Assembly (NCBI RefSeq): GCF_007991635.1 | Contig: NZ_BJYS01000025.1 | Coordinates: forward strand, 55,768 to 119,767 | Source of the DNA: Adhaeribacter aerolatus | GTDB lineage: Bacteria > Bacteroidota > Bacteroidia > Cytophagales > Hymenobacteraceae | DNA: 64,000 nt | Direction: 5' to 3' | Part shown: one piece after another, positions 52,798-62,573 of the stretch | How the letters are laid out: each line of letters begins with the position of its first letter | Numbering within the stretch: the first letter of the stretch is position 1 | Position numbers and translations under genes: made by a program | Notes under the pieces: model-generated | The model's input: the letters and a program-made list of their open reading frames with translations, nothing else | Told to the model about the DNA's origin: nothing | Databases searched by the model: none

Positions 52798-54099
52798 ATG
52801 ACAAAAGTTTCTGCATCAAAATCTGCAGCCCCGGTTACGGCAGTGGCCAGTAGTAGTTCCAATAAGCCCATCTTTATTATTGGCGCGCTGTTTTTCGTTT
52901 TTGGTTTTGTAACCTGGCTTAACTCTGTACTCATTCCTTATCTCAAAATTGCGTGCGAATTAAATAATTTTGAGTCTTACCTGGTAGCATTTGCTTTTTA
53001 CATAGCCTACCTGGTAATGGCTATTCCGTCGGCCTGGGTGTTAAAAGCCACGGGTTTTAAAAGGGGAATGTCGGTGGGACTGCTGGTAATGGGTGTGGGC
53101 GCATTGGTTTTTATTCCGGCTGCCATGACCCGGACGTATGGCTTATTTTTATTAGGCCTCTTTATTCAGGGAACCGGCTTAGCGGTGCTGCAAACGGCCG
53201 CTAACCCGTACATCACCATCCTGGGGCCCCGCGAAAGCGCCGCCAAACGCATTAGTGTAATGGGTATTTGTAATAAAGTGGCTGGCGCCATTGCTCCTAT
53301 CGTTCTGGGAGCCATTGCGCTGAAAGATGCTGATGCCTTGGTGGAAAGATTGAGTACCATGAGCTTGGTGCAGAAAGCGGCCGAGTTAGATTTACTGGCT
53401 TCCCGCGTTATTACGCCATATATTATTATGATTGTGGTGTTGGTAATACTCGCAATGATTGTTTATAAATCTTCTTTACCCGAGATAGATACCGACCAGG
53501 AAGATGAAACCGTAGCCGCCGCTAACACAAATAAAAAGAGCATTCTGCAGTTTCCGCACCTGATTATGGGAACCGTGGCTATGTTTTTTTATGTGGGCGT
53601 AGAGGTAATGGCCGGCGATACCGTTATTAGTTATGGCGCCTCGCAAGGCATCGAATTATCTACGGCTAAATTCTTTACCACCTGTACCCTGGTGGCTATG
53701 ATTGTGGGTTACTTTATTGGCATTATTACCATTCCGAAGTTTATTACCCAAGAGAAAGCACTAAAAATATCAGCTATATTGGGCATTATAATGGCCTTGG
53801 CTGCCATTTTTACTGATGGCTTTGTATCTGTGTTATTCATTTCTCTACTAGGACTGGCCAATTCCTTGGTTTTCCCGGCTATCTGGCCCTTAGCTATTGC
53901 CGATTTGGGAAGGTTTACTAAAATAGGATCCTCTTTCTTAATTATGGCTATTGCGGGTGGTGCGGTTATACCGTTGCTGTATGGCTATCTGGCCGATAAA
54001 ATTAATCCGCAGCAGGCTTACTGGATTATGGTGCCTTGTTATTTATTTATCTGGTACTATGCTGTAGCCGGCCACAAAATGCGGAGCAAAGCGGCTTAA
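52798..54099 (+). CDS. FucP/GluP-family sugar:H+ symporter
   Basis: The 433-residue inner-membrane MFS transporter resembles L-fucose permease and the GluP glucose/galactose transporters. Typical blocks are FVFGFVTWLNSVLIPYLKIACELNNFESYLVAFAFYIAYLVMAIPSAW, GTGLAVLQTAANPYITILGPRESAAKRIS, and FYVGVEVMAGDTVISYGAS. About 12 helices are predicted, with a charged loop at 230-245. The sugar cannot be decided. It has its own promoter and terminator, and a BNR-repeat gene follows. Confidence 0.92.
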   Translation: MTKVSASKSAAPVTAVASSSSNKPIFIIGALFFVFGFVTWLNSVLIPYLKIACELNNFESYLVAFAFYIAYLVMAIPSAWVLKATGFKRGMSVGLLVMGVGALVFIPAAMTRTYGLFLLGLFIQGTGLAVLQTAANPYITILGPRESAAKRISVMGICNKVAGAIAPIVLGAIALKDADALVERLSTMSLVQKAAELDLLASRVITPYIIMIVVLVILAMIVYKSSLPEIDTDQEDETVAAANTNKKSILQFPHLIMGTVAMFFYVGVEVMAGDTVISYGASQGIELSTAKFFTTCTLVAMIVGYFIGIITIPKFITQEKALKISAILGIIMALAAIFTDGFVSVLFISLLGLANSLVFPAIWPLAIADLGRFTKIGSSFLIMAIAGGAVIPLLYGYLADKINPQQAYWIMVPCYLFIWYYAVAGHKMRSKAA

Positions 54100-54122
54100 A
54101 AAATTATTTTGTAAAAGTTATA

Positions 54123-54158
54123 CAAACCCGGGTTAGTTTCACCCGGGTTTGCTGTTTT
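54123..54158 (+). terminator. Terminator after sugar transporter
   Basis: AAACCCGGGT and ACCCGGGTTT form a 10-bp stem with a 7-nt loop, followed by GCTGTTTTT. Confidence 0.85.
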
Positions 54159-54203
54159 TACGCTATACACTTTTGGTAGTATATAATTTCTGAAAGTATA
54201 AAC

Positions 54204-55277
54204 ATGAAAAAGTTAGTAGTAATAGCAGCCGTGTTGCTGGTTATTTGGGGTCAGGTAGCCTTTAACCAGGCTCAATCACCCACCGAATCCACTATTGGGG
54301 CTGGTAAACAGCCCGATGTTTGTGTAGATACTAAAGGTCAGATTAAAATTGTTTTTGGCCAGGCCGATAACTTGTATTATGTGACTTCCGCGGATAATGG
54401 AAAATCTTTTACTCAGCCGGTAAAAATAGCCACGTTGCCTAAGCTGGCGAGTGCCAGCAGCCGGGGAGCCAAGATTGCTGTTACCCCTAATTATACGGTA
54501 ATCGCGGCAGCTACCTTTGCTGGCAATATTTATGCCCTTCGTATGCCCCATAAAACGGGTAAATGGAGTGCTCCTGCCAAAATAAACGATGTAGATACCG
54601 TGGCCAAAGAAGGTTTTGTGGGACTGGCGGCCGGTAAAGAAGACCGGGTTTATACTGTATGGCTCGATTTACGGAACGACCGCAAGAATAAAATTTATGG
54701 TGCTGCTTCGGAAAACGGTGGTCAAAGCTGGACGGCAAATAAATTATTATATCGTTCGCCGGATAAATCGGTTTGTGAGTGCTGCCGGCCAACCATTGTC
54801 GCCGATGTAAAAGGCAATGTGCATGTAATGTTCCGGAACTGGCTTAATGGTTCACGGGATATGTACTTGCTAAGTTCTGCTGATAATGGCCGGAACTTTA
54901 AAAAAGTACAGAAATTAGGCATAGGAACCTGGCCACTGAATGCCTGCCCCATGGACGGCGGCGACCTGGCCGTGGATGCCAATGGTAAAATAAATACGGT
55001 TTGGCGGCGCGATAAGGAAATATTTACGGCGCTGCCGGGTTTACCAGAAAAAAAGTTAAGTGAAGGCAGAACTCCGGTATTAATAGAAACAGTGCAAGGT
55101 CCAGCGGTAGCCTGGCAGCAAAACGGCGAAATATTATTGCAGCGTTCCGGCAGTTTATCGGTGCAAAATATAGGCAAAGGCGCTTACCCGGCCTTGGCAG
55201 CCTTACCGGGCGGTAAAAGTGCCGTATGCGCCTGGGAACGCGATGGGCAGGTACTGGTTAAAGTAGTGCCACTTTAA
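54204..55277 (+). CDS. Secreted BNR-repeat (sialidase-fold) protein
   Basis: The 357-residue protein has a signal peptide (KKLVVIAAVLLVIWGQVAF). Repeated BNR/Asp-box motifs are SADNGKSFTQPVKIA, SENGGQSWTANKLL and SADNGRNFKKVQKL, separated by WLDLRNDRKNKIYGA and FRNWLNGSRDMYLLS. This is a six-bladed propeller-type exo-alpha-sialidase fold, but I cannot identify the sialidase Arg triad with confidence. Cysteines in DKSVCECCRPTI and NACPMDGGD add a possible metal or disulfide site. It may act on a periplasmic or surface glycan. Confidence 0.8.
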   Translation: MKKLVVIAAVLLVIWGQVAFNQAQSPTESTIGAGKQPDVCVDTKGQIKIVFGQADNLYYVTSADNGKSFTQPVKIATLPKLASASSRGAKIAVTPNYTVIAAATFAGNIYALRMPHKTGKWSAPAKINDVDTVAKEGFVGLAAGKEDRVYTVWLDLRNDRKNKIYGAASENGGQSWTANKLLYRSPDKSVCECCRPTIVADVKGNVHVMFRNWLNGSRDMYLLSSADNGRNFKKVQKLGIGTWPLNACPMDGGDLAVDANGKINTVWRRDKEIFTALPGLPEKKLSEGRTPVLIETVQGPAVAWQQNGEILLQRSGSLSVQNIGKGAYPALAALPGGKSAVCAWERDGQVLVKVVPL

Positions 55278-55313
55278 CCAATATACCAACAGAAGGTATG
55301 TTAAATTTTATCT

Positions 55314-55344
55314 GTATACCCCCGCTATTACAGCCGGGGTATAC
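55314..55344. terminator. Hairpin between convergent genes
   Basis: GTATACCCC and GGGGTATAC pair around a 13-nt loop between the BNR gene and the LytTR regulator. The T-tract is weak. Confidence 0.5.
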
Positions 55345-55365
55345 GAATGTTCTTGTCCAGGAGAG

Positions 55366-56085
55366 TTAAGCCACCCGTACCAGTACCCGCTCTACATCTT
55401 GTTTAAAATGACGGCCGATGGGTAGTTCTTTACCGGCTACATCTACGTGGGTCGGCGAAAACGAATCTATTTTATCGAGGGCTACAATAAAAGAACGGTG
55501 AATCCGCAGAAAGCCGTCTTCGGGCAACATTTCTTCTAAAGAAGTGATGGTTTGTTTGGAGATAATTTGTTTGCTGGCGGTAACAATGCGCACGTAATCT
55601 TTTAGGCTTTCAATGTAGTGAATATCGTCGACCATTACTTTAACCATTTTACGGTCTACCCGGAAGTATAAAAACCGGTCGGAAACAGTTTGGTTACTCG
55701 GCACGGGCGGCAGACTATTAATGAGGGGCACCTCGGGACGGCAAACCTTTTGTACGGCCCGCATAAACCGCTCAAGCGAAATAGGTTTAAGCAAATAATC
55801 AACGGCATCCAGTTCAAAGCCGTCCAGGGCGTATTCGCGGTAAGCCGTGGTAAATATTATTTTGGGCGGATTGCGGAGGGTTCTGACAAAATCGGTCCCC
55901 AACATTTGCGGCATTCGGATATCCAGAAACATCAGGTCTATGGGCTGGCTCTGCAATATTTCGAAAGCCTGCATGGCGTTGTGGCATTGAGCGGCTACCT
56001 CCAGCATGGGTACATGGGCAATATGAGATCGTAAAACAGTCAGGGCTGGTGGTTCATCGTCAACGAGCAGGCAGCGGATCTTCAT
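55366..56085 (-). CDS. LytTR-family response regulator
   Basis: The 239-residue regulator has a receiver domain (KIRCLLVDDEPPALTVLRSHI, with acceptor Asp in IDLMFLDIRMP near residue 55, and TTAYREYALDGFELDAVDYLLKPI). A LytTR DNA-binding domain follows from about 135 (MVKVMVDDIHYIESLKDYVRIVT, RIHRSFIVALDKIDSF, LPIGRHFKQDVERVL). Such regulators control envelope or sugar genes in Bacteroidota. It lies 6 bp after the cognate LytS-type kinase gene. Confidence 0.95.
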   Translation of the reverse strand: MKIRCLLVDDEPPALTVLRSHIAHVPMLEVAAQCHNAMQAFEILQSQPIDLMFLDIRMPQMLGTDFVRTLRNPPKIIFTTAYREYALDGFELDAVDYLLKPISLERFMRAVQKVCRPEVPLINSLPPVPSNQTVSDRFLYFRVDRKMVKVMVDDIHYIESLKDYVRIVTASKQIISKQTITSLEEMLPEDGFLRIHRSFIVALDKIDSFSPTHVDVAGKELPIGRHFKQDVERVLVRVA

Positions 56086-56091
56086 GGTATT

Positions 56092-57285
56092 CTAAGCAGT
56101 TAATTCAGTAGCAGGTTTTACTAAAATTTTGGGTGACATAACGGAAGTGGCAGGTTCTACCAGCGAACCAACAGCATCGAGGTCCATGCTTAAAGACACC
56201 AGGTAAGTTTCTGCTTCCATTATAGTTTTTAATTCGTAACGGCCCGGATAAAGCAGTTCGAGGCGTTTACGAACATTCTCGAGGCCAATGCCATGGGCGA
56301 CCAGTTCCGGCTCGCTGATAAATAGCGGCGAAGGAGGTACGGCGTTAATTAATTTAAATTTGAGTTTGTTTTCCTGAATCGATAAATCCAGGCTAATCCA
56401 GGCTTGGTCCAGCTCTTCGCTGGCGCCGTGTTTAAAGCTGTTTTCGAGGAAGGGCAGCAGAATAAGCGGCGCAATAATTTTACCTTCCAGGCAGCCTTTA
56501 ATATTTACCGATAAATCCAAACGTTCGCCGTACCGCAGTTCTTCCAACTGAATATAATCCTGAATAAGCTTTATTTCTTTTACCAACGGTACTTTCTGCA
56601 CATCGCACTCATAAAGCATGTAACGCAGCAAGCCGGCCAGTTTTAGCACTACTTCGGGGGCCTGCCCCGATTTAGTAAGCGTAAGCGAATATAAATTATT
56701 TAGGGTATTAAATAAAAAGTGCGGATGCACCTGGGCTTTGAGTAATTTTAATTCGGCTTTCAGTTTTTCGCGTTCCAGGGATTGCGCCATTTGGTTTTTC
56801 AGGTACCAGTGCTTACCCAGTTTTATAAAGCCAGCAAAGCCCGCTACCGTAGAACCGCCTCGTAAACCCGCCAACATGGCTGAATAAAATTGGCTGCTGG
56901 GCGTAGGCAGGTCTAGCGAAACCCGGAAAGGCACTACCACAGTAACCGTAACCAGGTAAGAAACCAGCGCTTCTAAAAACAGCGACCCCGCCAGAATAGC
57001 CAGGAAAGCCAGGTATTTTTCTTTAAACAGAAAGCGCGGAATTAGACCATACATAATAATATAACTCAGCAGCATGTGGCCGGGCAAAAAAGCAATTGCC
57101 TCGAAAAACGACAAAGCATAAGAGTTAATTAAAATGAGATTACCGTTGGCATCGGTTGCAGCCGGCCGGCTACCATAAATTAGCGTAAAGAAAATTACGC
57201 ATACTGACCAGAACAAAATGTGCCGGCTCAGACGATATCGGCGTTCGTCTGAAAAGATGAAGTTGTACCGGGTAAAGGGCGACAT
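56092..57285 (-). CDS. LytS-like sensor histidine kinase
   Basis: The 397-residue inner-membrane kinase has four transmembrane segments (about 24-40, 52-80, 92-125 and 140-155). A coiled coil and the His_kinase domain follow, with LLKAQVHPHFLFNTLNNLYSL (phospho-His189). An HATPase-like region contains QDYIQLEELRYGERL and PLILLPFLENSFKHGA (N-box), and HGIGLENVRKRLELLYPGRYEL ends it. It is the partner of the LytTR regulator downstream. An AT-rich upstream region has a minus-strand -7 element (TAATTTTG at 57330-57323). Confidence 0.93.
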   Translation of the reverse strand: MSPFTRYNFIFSDERRYRLSRHILFWSVCVIFFTLIYGSRPAATDANGNLILINSYALSFFEAIAFLPGHMLLSYIIMYGLIPRFLFKEKYLAFLAILAGSLFLEALVSYLVTVTVVVPFRVSLDLPTPSSQFYSAMLAGLRGGSTVAGFAGFIKLGKHWYLKNQMAQSLEREKLKAELKLLKAQVHPHFLFNTLNNLYSLTLTKSGQAPEVVLKLAGLLRYMLYECDVQKVPLVKEIKLIQDYIQLEELRYGERLDLSVNIKGCLEGKIIAPLILLPFLENSFKHGASEELDQAWISLDLSIQENKLKFKLINAVPPSPLFISEPELVAHGIGLENVRKRLELLYPGRYELKTIMEAETYLVSLSMDLDAVGSLVEPATSVMSPKILVKPATELTA

Positions 57286-57534
57286 GCAGCAGGGGATTGG
57301 TTTTATAAATATGCGTAATTTACAAAATTAAGGTCTAATAATCCAATATATAATTCTTTTGTAGACAAACTACCGAATTTAATACCTAAACGGAAAAATT
57401 CCTATATAGAAGCTGTTTAGTTGCCTCAATGTGTTGATTGACCGGAGCAAATGCACGTTCGGCGAATATAAGCGCATACGCTTTTTAAAAAGGTTATATT
57501 TAGTTATAAGCACCGGCCTTAAATATACCTGACT

Positions 57535-57852
57535 ATGAAAAACATCTTAAAAATAATATGGCTGACCCTGGTACTCGGGGTTTGCGTTATAACCGGTACT
57601 TTTGCGCAGCAGCCTGCCGGGCAAAACTACTGGGTAGTAGAAACCAATCTAAAGCAGCGCGACTACTCTATTGTGCGGTTTTATAACCGCCATAACGAAT
57701 TAATTTACGAAGAAAAACTGAACAATATTTACCTGAATATTTCGCGGCCCCGGCACGTAAAAAAATTAAACCTGGCACTTGGTCAAGTAGCCGGAAAGCA
57801 ATTTGCAGCGGTAAGTTCGCAAAAAATAGTTTCGGGTTATTACCGGCGGTAA
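57535..57852 (+). CDS. Small secreted hypothetical protein
   Basis: The 105-residue protein has a signal peptide (KNILKIIWLTLVLGVCVITGTFAQ) and a charged, beta-rich mature part: YWVVETNLKQRDYSIVRFYNRHNELIYEEKLNNIYLNISRPRHVKKLNLAL. I recognise no family. Its size recalls the SH3b-like paralogues but the sequence is unrelated. A hairpin terminator follows, supporting expression as a single gene. Confidence 0.65.
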   Translation: MKNILKIIWLTLVLGVCVITGTFAQQPAGQNYWVVETNLKQRDYSIVRFYNRHNELIYEEKLNNIYLNISRPRHVKKLNLALGQVAGKQFAAVSSQKIVSGYYRR

Positions 57853-57878
57853 CGGGTAAATAAAGACTTATTCATTTT

Positions 57879-57910
57879 AAAAGCGGCGGATTTAAGTCTT
57901 CCGCTTTTTT
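57879..57910 (+). terminator. Terminator after secreted hypothetical protein
   Basis: AAAAGCGG and CCGCTTTT pair around a 14-nt loop, followed by TT. Confidence 0.75.
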
Positions 57911-58004
57911 ATGCCAGCCTAAATATTGCCTGGTTTCTGGCGTTCGGTTTGGGTATTCGGCAAAGGTTTAGGATATTACCCCGGTATTCTAAACCAGATT
58001 GTTT

Positions 58005-58991
58005 ATGCAGGAAATCCGTTGGGGCATTATTGGTTGCGGCGATGTAACAGAAAAGAAAAGCGGCCCCGCTTTCTCAAAAATCCCCCAATCCAGGTTAGTG
58101 GCAGTTATGCGGCGCGATGCCGCCAAAGCCGCCGACTACGCTCGCCGCCACCAGGTACCCCGCTGGTACGCCAACGCCGATGAGTTAATTAATGACCCCG
58201 AAGTAAACGCCGTATATATTGCCACCCCACCGGGCTCCCACCTGGAATATACTTTAAAAGTAGCCGCCGCCGGCAAACCGGTTTACGTAGAAAAACCCAT
58301 GGCCCTGAATTATGACCAGTGCCGGCAAATGATAGATGCTTGTGCGCAGGTCCGGGTACCGCTTTTTGTGGCTTATTACCGCCGGGGGCAGGCTATATTC
58401 CGGAAGGTGAAAGAACTGGTAACTACCGGCGCTATTGGGGCAGTACGCCTGGTAAATATTAGGTTATACCACCCGCCCAAACCCGATTTAGATGCGAATG
58501 AATTGCCTTGGCGCGTACAACCCGAAATATCGGGCGGCGGCCTCTTTTTTGATTTGGCTTCGCACCAGCTCGATTTAATGGATTTTTTCTTTGGGCCGAT
58601 AACCCAGGTACAGGGCCTCAAAGCGAATCAGGCAGGTTTATACCCCGCCGAAGATATTGTAACCGCCAACTTCTCTTTTGCCTCCGGAGTACAAGGTAGT
58701 GGGCTGTGGTGTTTTACCGTTGCCGAAAGTGCCCGCACCGACCAGACCGAAATAATTGGCAGTACCGGCCGTATTACCTATTCTACCTTCGATTCCGATA
58801 TTATTACCCTAGAAACCGCAGCCGGAAAACAGGAAATGCAGATACCATACCCTGAGCACGTGCAGCAGCCATTAATTCAGGAGATGGTTGCGGAATTATT
58901 AGGGCAAGGTACGTGCCCGAGCACCGGCGAATCGGCGGCCCGCACTGCGCAGGTAATGGATAAAATAACAGCAACCCGCGAAAAGCATTAA
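58005..58991 (+). CDS. Gfo/Idh/MocA-family oxidoreductase
   Basis: The 328-residue protein starting at ATG 58005 has a Rossmann NAD(P)-binding domain (RWGIIGCGDVTEKKSGPAF near the N-terminus; VYIATPPGSHLEYTLKVAAAGKPVYVEKPMALN with the catalytic EKP lysine). The C-terminal half is the Gfo/Idh/MocA domain with GGGLFFDLASHQLDLMDFFFGP. An in-frame TTG two codons earlier is an unlikely start. Members act on sugars, inositols or glycosides; no signal peptide is present. The next gene is 17 bp away and may be co-transcribed. Confidence 0.92.
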   Translation: MQEIRWGIIGCGDVTEKKSGPAFSKIPQSRLVAVMRRDAAKAADYARRHQVPRWYANADELINDPEVNAVYIATPPGSHLEYTLKVAAAGKPVYVEKPMALNYDQCRQMIDACAQVRVPLFVAYYRRGQAIFRKVKELVTTGAIGAVRLVNIRLYHPPKPDLDANELPWRVQPEISGGGLFFDLASHQLDLMDFFFGPITQVQGLKANQAGLYPAEDIVTANFSFASGVQGSGLWCFTVAESARTDQTEIIGSTGRITYSTFDSDIITLETAAGKQEMQIPYPEHVQQPLIQEMVAELLGQGTCPSTGESAARTAQVMDKITATREKH

Positions 58992-59008
58992 ACTTAATCT
59001 TTATAGGA

Positions 59009-59608
59009 ATGGAAGCCTCCGAAAGAAACCAAACGCCTGCTGCTGTACCTTTGCCCAAGGAGTTTTACAGTTATGCCACCGGCGAGCCGTTCGATACCTG
59101 TGTTATCTGCAACACTTATTTGCTTTTACCCGGTACGCAGTACATGATCGAGAAAGCCATTATCCGGTACCCCAATACCCAAGTTACCGATGTGGCCTTT
59201 GAATATGCCATGTGCTTGCCTTGTTCCGAAAAAATGCGCCAAAGTATGTCTAAAGAATCGCTGGCCCGCATCGAAAGCTATTTTATGGCGCACGCCGATT
59301 TAACCCACCGGCAGGAATTATTAGCTCGCCCCGGAGAGCCGGACCCCCTGGAATATATTAGCACCTGCCTGCTGAAAAATACCGCTATTGCCGACGAAAC
59401 CGAATACCAGCTAATCGCCCACTGCGACGGGACCAATATGGTCGTTGGCCTGGCGCCTTACATGATTAGCGGCCGCGCTGCCGATGAACTATCGGAGCTT
59501 TTATCGGCCCAAACCAAAGAAGTACTGGATGATTTTATAGACGAGCATTTTGGTTTGCCTCCCGAGCTAAAAGCTTTAATTAAAGAAAAAAATCTGCTGT
59601 TGCTGTAA
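59009..59608 (+). CDS. Hypothetical protein with two CxxC pairs
   Basis: The 199-residue protein has an N-terminal zinc-knuckle-like pattern: FDTCVICNTY (CxxC) and, 40 residues later, AMCLPCSEKM (CxxC). A mostly helical body follows with KESLARIESYFMAHADL and a charged C-terminus. I know no family with this arrangement. It follows the Gfo/Idh/MocA gene by 17 bp and could be part of the same operon. A zinc-binding fold is plausible; function is unknown. Confidence 0.65.
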   Translation: MEASERNQTPAAVPLPKEFYSYATGEPFDTCVICNTYLLLPGTQYMIEKAIIRYPNTQVTDVAFEYAMCLPCSEKMRQSMSKESLARIESYFMAHADLTHRQELLARPGEPDPLEYISTCLLKNTAIADETEYQLIAHCDGTNMVVGLAPYMISGRAADELSELLSAQTKEVLDDFIDEHFGLPPELKALIKEKNLLLL

Positions 59609-59747
59609 GCGGAGAGCTGCCGTATTTTCATTTTTGTGATACATAAAAAATATCCTGCCTTTAACAGCAGCGTTAATGTTCCGGGATGGTTGGTCGTAAA
59701 AATTAAGGATAGGTAACATCAGAATATTCGAACAAGAATAGCGCAAA

Positions 59748-60149
59748 ATGCCAGACCAAGTAATTAAGTTAAACGGTGAAGTAACTGAGTTTCTGGACAA
59801 CTTAAATCATCCGTTTAGAAAAGAGATTGAACAACTGCGGATTATAATTCTGAACGCCAACCCAGACATTAAAGAAGGTATCAAATGGAACGGACCTAAT
59901 TATTCCTTTAACAGTGAGGACCGCATAACCATGCGAATCCAACCGCCGAAACAAATCCAGTTAATATTTCACCGGGGAGCAAAGGTTAAGGAGCAACCAA
60001 AAGGTAAACTTATAACCGATGATTCCGGATTATTAACCTGGAAAGAAAATGACCGGGCTGTTGCAACACTCGGTAATTTGGCAGATATTGAAAATAGAAA
60101 ACCAGACCTATCCAGAATTGTTAATGATTGGATAAAAGCAACCTCCTAG
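59748..60149 (+). CDS. DUF1801-family protein
   Basis: The 133-residue protein has the DUF1801/YdhG-like pattern: LDNLNHPFRKEIEQLRIIILNANPDIKEGIKWNGPNYSF near the N-terminus and MRIQPPKQIQLIFHRGAKV in the middle, with GLLTWKENDRAVATLGNLADIE. The IKWNGPNY motif (usually IKWGxPxY) is the family hallmark. Cytoplasmic, of unknown function. Confidence 0.88.
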   Translation: MPDQVIKLNGEVTEFLDNLNHPFRKEIEQLRIIILNANPDIKEGIKWNGPNYSFNSEDRITMRIQPPKQIQLIFHRGAKVKEQPKGKLITDDSGLLTWKENDRAVATLGNLADIENRKPDLSRIVNDWIKATS

Positions 60150-60335
60150 GTAAGTCAATAAATTAAATTTTGTATTTTAAAATTTAAAAGAAGCACGCCT
60201 CCTGTTTTAAGAGGAATAAGGGTGGTAAATTTCTCAATCAACTATTACTTTAAATATTTCCGACCACTTTCTAAAAAGCAGCTGTCGGTTAGCAATAGTA
60301 CAAAACCATTGCTTAGCCTTAATTTCTAAATATTT

Positions 60336-61571
60336 ATGCTATTCCCAAAACGCTTTACGCTTGTACGTTGGTTAATCCTTTTTCTATTTGCTTTTACAAT
60401 ACCAGCAGCGGCTTTCCCGCAACCAACCCAGAAACCCCGCCTTTTTATTCTGGAACCGGCCGCCCTGGAACTTGCGGCTAAAAAATTAAAAGCCGGTGAT
60501 GCCGCCACTACTCAGGCATATAGGAAGCTGATTGCCGAGGCCAATAAAGCCTTGCAAAGCGGTCCGTTTACTGTAATGCACAAGCAAACCCTGCCACCCA
60601 GCCAAGATAAACACGATTACATGAGCGTCGGGCCTTACTGGTGGCCTGATCCGCAGAAAGCCGATGGCCTACCTTATATCCGGCGCGACGGCGAGGTAAA
60701 CCCAGACCGGTATAAAAATGGCGATAACGACGAATTGAAAAAGATGCAGGAAGCCGTTCTTAGTTTAGCTTATGCTTATTATTTCAGCCAGAACGAAAAA
60801 TACGCAACGCACGCGGCCAGCTTAATCCGCACCTGGTTCCTCGACGAGGCTACCCGCATGAATCCTAATTTAAATTTCGGACAGGCCATTCCGGGTATTA
60901 CCAAAGGCCGGGGCATTGGCATTATAGATACCCACCACCTGCCGTACCTGGTAGATGCGGTGGGCTTACTGGCCGGCGCCAAAGCCTGGACCAGAGCCGA
61001 TCAGCAGGGGCTGGAAAAATGGTTTGGTGAATTCCTGGTTTGGCTCCAAAAGAGTCCGCTGGGCATAGACGAGGCCGATGAGCATAACAACCACGGTACC
61101 TGGTACGATGTGCAACTGGCCTCTTTCGCGCTTTTCTCGGGAAATAAACCGTTAGCCAAAAAAGTTTTGGAAGAAGTAAAAATCAAGCGCATTGCTACGC
61201 AAATGAAACTCGACGGTTCGCAGCCGCACGAACTGGCCCGTACGCTTTCTTTTAACTACAGCGTTATGAATCTGCAGGCTTTTTTCGATTTAGCCTCGTT
61301 GGGGCAGCACGTGGGCGTAGACTTATGGCAATATACAACCCCGGATGGTAAAGGTATCCGGCCCGCCCTAGATTACTTTTTGCCTTTTCTGAACGGCGAA
61401 AAAAAGTGGCCGCATAAACAAATAAAAGAAATTAATTATAGTGCTTTATTGCCCTTGCTGCTGGAAGCCACCCGGCAATACCAAAATCCGCGCTATGCTG
61501 CTGCCATAACCAAAATTCCCGAGGCGGCCATGGGTGGCAGCGTAGCGTTTTTGCTCACCCCGGCTAATTAA
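60336..61571 (+). CDS. Alginate-lyase-family protein (PF05426 type)
   Basis: The 411-residue protein has a signal peptide (KRFTLVRWLILFLFAFTIPAAAF). The alginate_lyase-type alpha-helical toroid domain has HDYMSVGPYWWPDPQKADGLPYIRRDGEVNPDRY (about 92-125), ATRMNPNLNFGQAIPGITKGRGIGIIDTHHL, and DEADEHNNHGTWYDVQLASFALF with a NNHGTWYD-like catalytic Asn/His. It should cleave uronic-acid polymers by beta-elimination in the periplasm. Substrate specificity is not certain. A secreted esterase gene follows 90 bp downstream. Confidence 0.88.
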   Translation: MLFPKRFTLVRWLILFLFAFTIPAAAFPQPTQKPRLFILEPAALELAAKKLKAGDAATTQAYRKLIAEANKALQSGPFTVMHKQTLPPSQDKHDYMSVGPYWWPDPQKADGLPYIRRDGEVNPDRYKNGDNDELKKMQEAVLSLAYAYYFSQNEKYATHAASLIRTWFLDEATRMNPNLNFGQAIPGITKGRGIGIIDTHHLPYLVDAVGLLAGAKAWTRADQQGLEKWFGEFLVWLQKSPLGIDEADEHNNHGTWYDVQLASFALFSGNKPLAKKVLEEVKIKRIATQMKLDGSQPHELARTLSFNYSVMNLQAFFDLASLGQHVGVDLWQYTTPDGKGIRPALDYFLPFLNGEKKWPHKQIKEINYSALLPLLLEATRQYQNPRYAAAITKIPEAAMGGSVAFLLTPAN

Positions 61572-61660
61572 TAGCGGGTAAACCTAAATTTGGGATTAAA
61601 AACTTATCTGCTTAACATTACCCTTACTAACCTTTTACCGGCATACGTTTTTAGCAAAAC

Positions 61661-62530
61661 ATGAAATTCTTAAAAAATACCTTTTCCCTTTTCTGCTTTT
61701 TAATTTCATTCACCTCGCTGGCAGCCAAGGTCGATACGTTAACCATCCAAAGTGCCGCCATGGGCAAGACTCTGCGGGCGGGCGTAGTGGTGCCGCAATC
61801 GTATAAAAAAGCAAAAACCGGCTTGCCGGTATTGTATTTACTGCACGGCTACAGCGGCAATTTTCGCGACTGGCTCACCAAAACACCCGACAAGCAATTG
61901 CTACATCGCCTGGCCGATAAATACAACCTGATTATTGTAACGCCCGATGGCGGCTTCAGCAGTTGGTATCTCGATAGCCCTCTGGACAAAAAAACGCAAT
62001 TCGAAACGTTTATTACGAAAGAATTAGTAGACCGCGTAGATAATGATTACCGTACGATTAAATCCCGCGACGGCCGGTTTATTTCGGGTTTGAGCATGGG
62101 CGGCCACGGCGCTTTGTACTTGTCGGCGCGGCATCCGCAGCTTTATAGTGCTGCCGGCAGCATGAGCGGGGCCCTGGATATATCGGGCATGGAAGCCAAA
62201 AACCTGAACCAAAGCATCGAAAAATTACTCGGCCCCAAAGAACAGAACCTGGATAAGTTTAAAGCCAACTCGGTGGTGTATATGGCCGATATTCTGAAGG
62301 CAAATGACGTTAAAATATTAATCGACTGCGGCGTGGACGATTTTCTGATTGAGAGCAACCGTGAACTGCACCGCCGGTTAGTGTATAACAAAACGCCCCA
62401 CGAATACATTGAGCGACCCGGGGCCCACACCTGGCCTTACTGGGGCTATGCCCTGGAATACCACTTGTTGTTTTACCAGAAAGTAAGAGAAGGCAACAGC
62501 CCGCTGCCACCCGTATCGGCCAGCAAGTAA
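61661..62530 (+). CDS. Secreted esterase (esterase D/alpha-beta hydrolase fold)
   Basis: The 289-residue protein has a signal peptide (KFLKNTFSLFCFLISFTSLAA) and an alpha/beta hydrolase domain of the putative-esterase type. GLPVLYLLHGYSGNFRDWL gives the oxyanion region, FISGLSMGGHGALYLSARHP the nucleophile Ser in GLSMGG, and ILIDCGVDDFLIE the Asp region. The catalytic His is in ERPGAHTWPYW. It resembles FrmB/antigen-85-like and feruloyl-esterase proteins. It may deacylate polysaccharides made accessible by the preceding lyase-family protein. Confidence 0.9.
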   Translation: MKFLKNTFSLFCFLISFTSLAAKVDTLTIQSAAMGKTLRAGVVVPQSYKKAKTGLPVLYLLHGYSGNFRDWLTKTPDKQLLHRLADKYNLIIVTPDGGFSSWYLDSPLDKKTQFETFITKELVDRVDNDYRTIKSRDGRFISGLSMGGHGALYLSARHPQLYSAAGSMSGALDISGMEAKNLNQSIEKLLGPKEQNLDKFKANSVVYMADILKANDVKILIDCGVDDFLIESNRELHRRLVYNKTPHEYIERPGAHTWPYWGYALEYHLLFYQKVREGNSPLPPVSASK

Positions 62531-62573
62531 TTTTTAAAAGGTAAAATATTCATCATCATTAAACCAGCTAGTT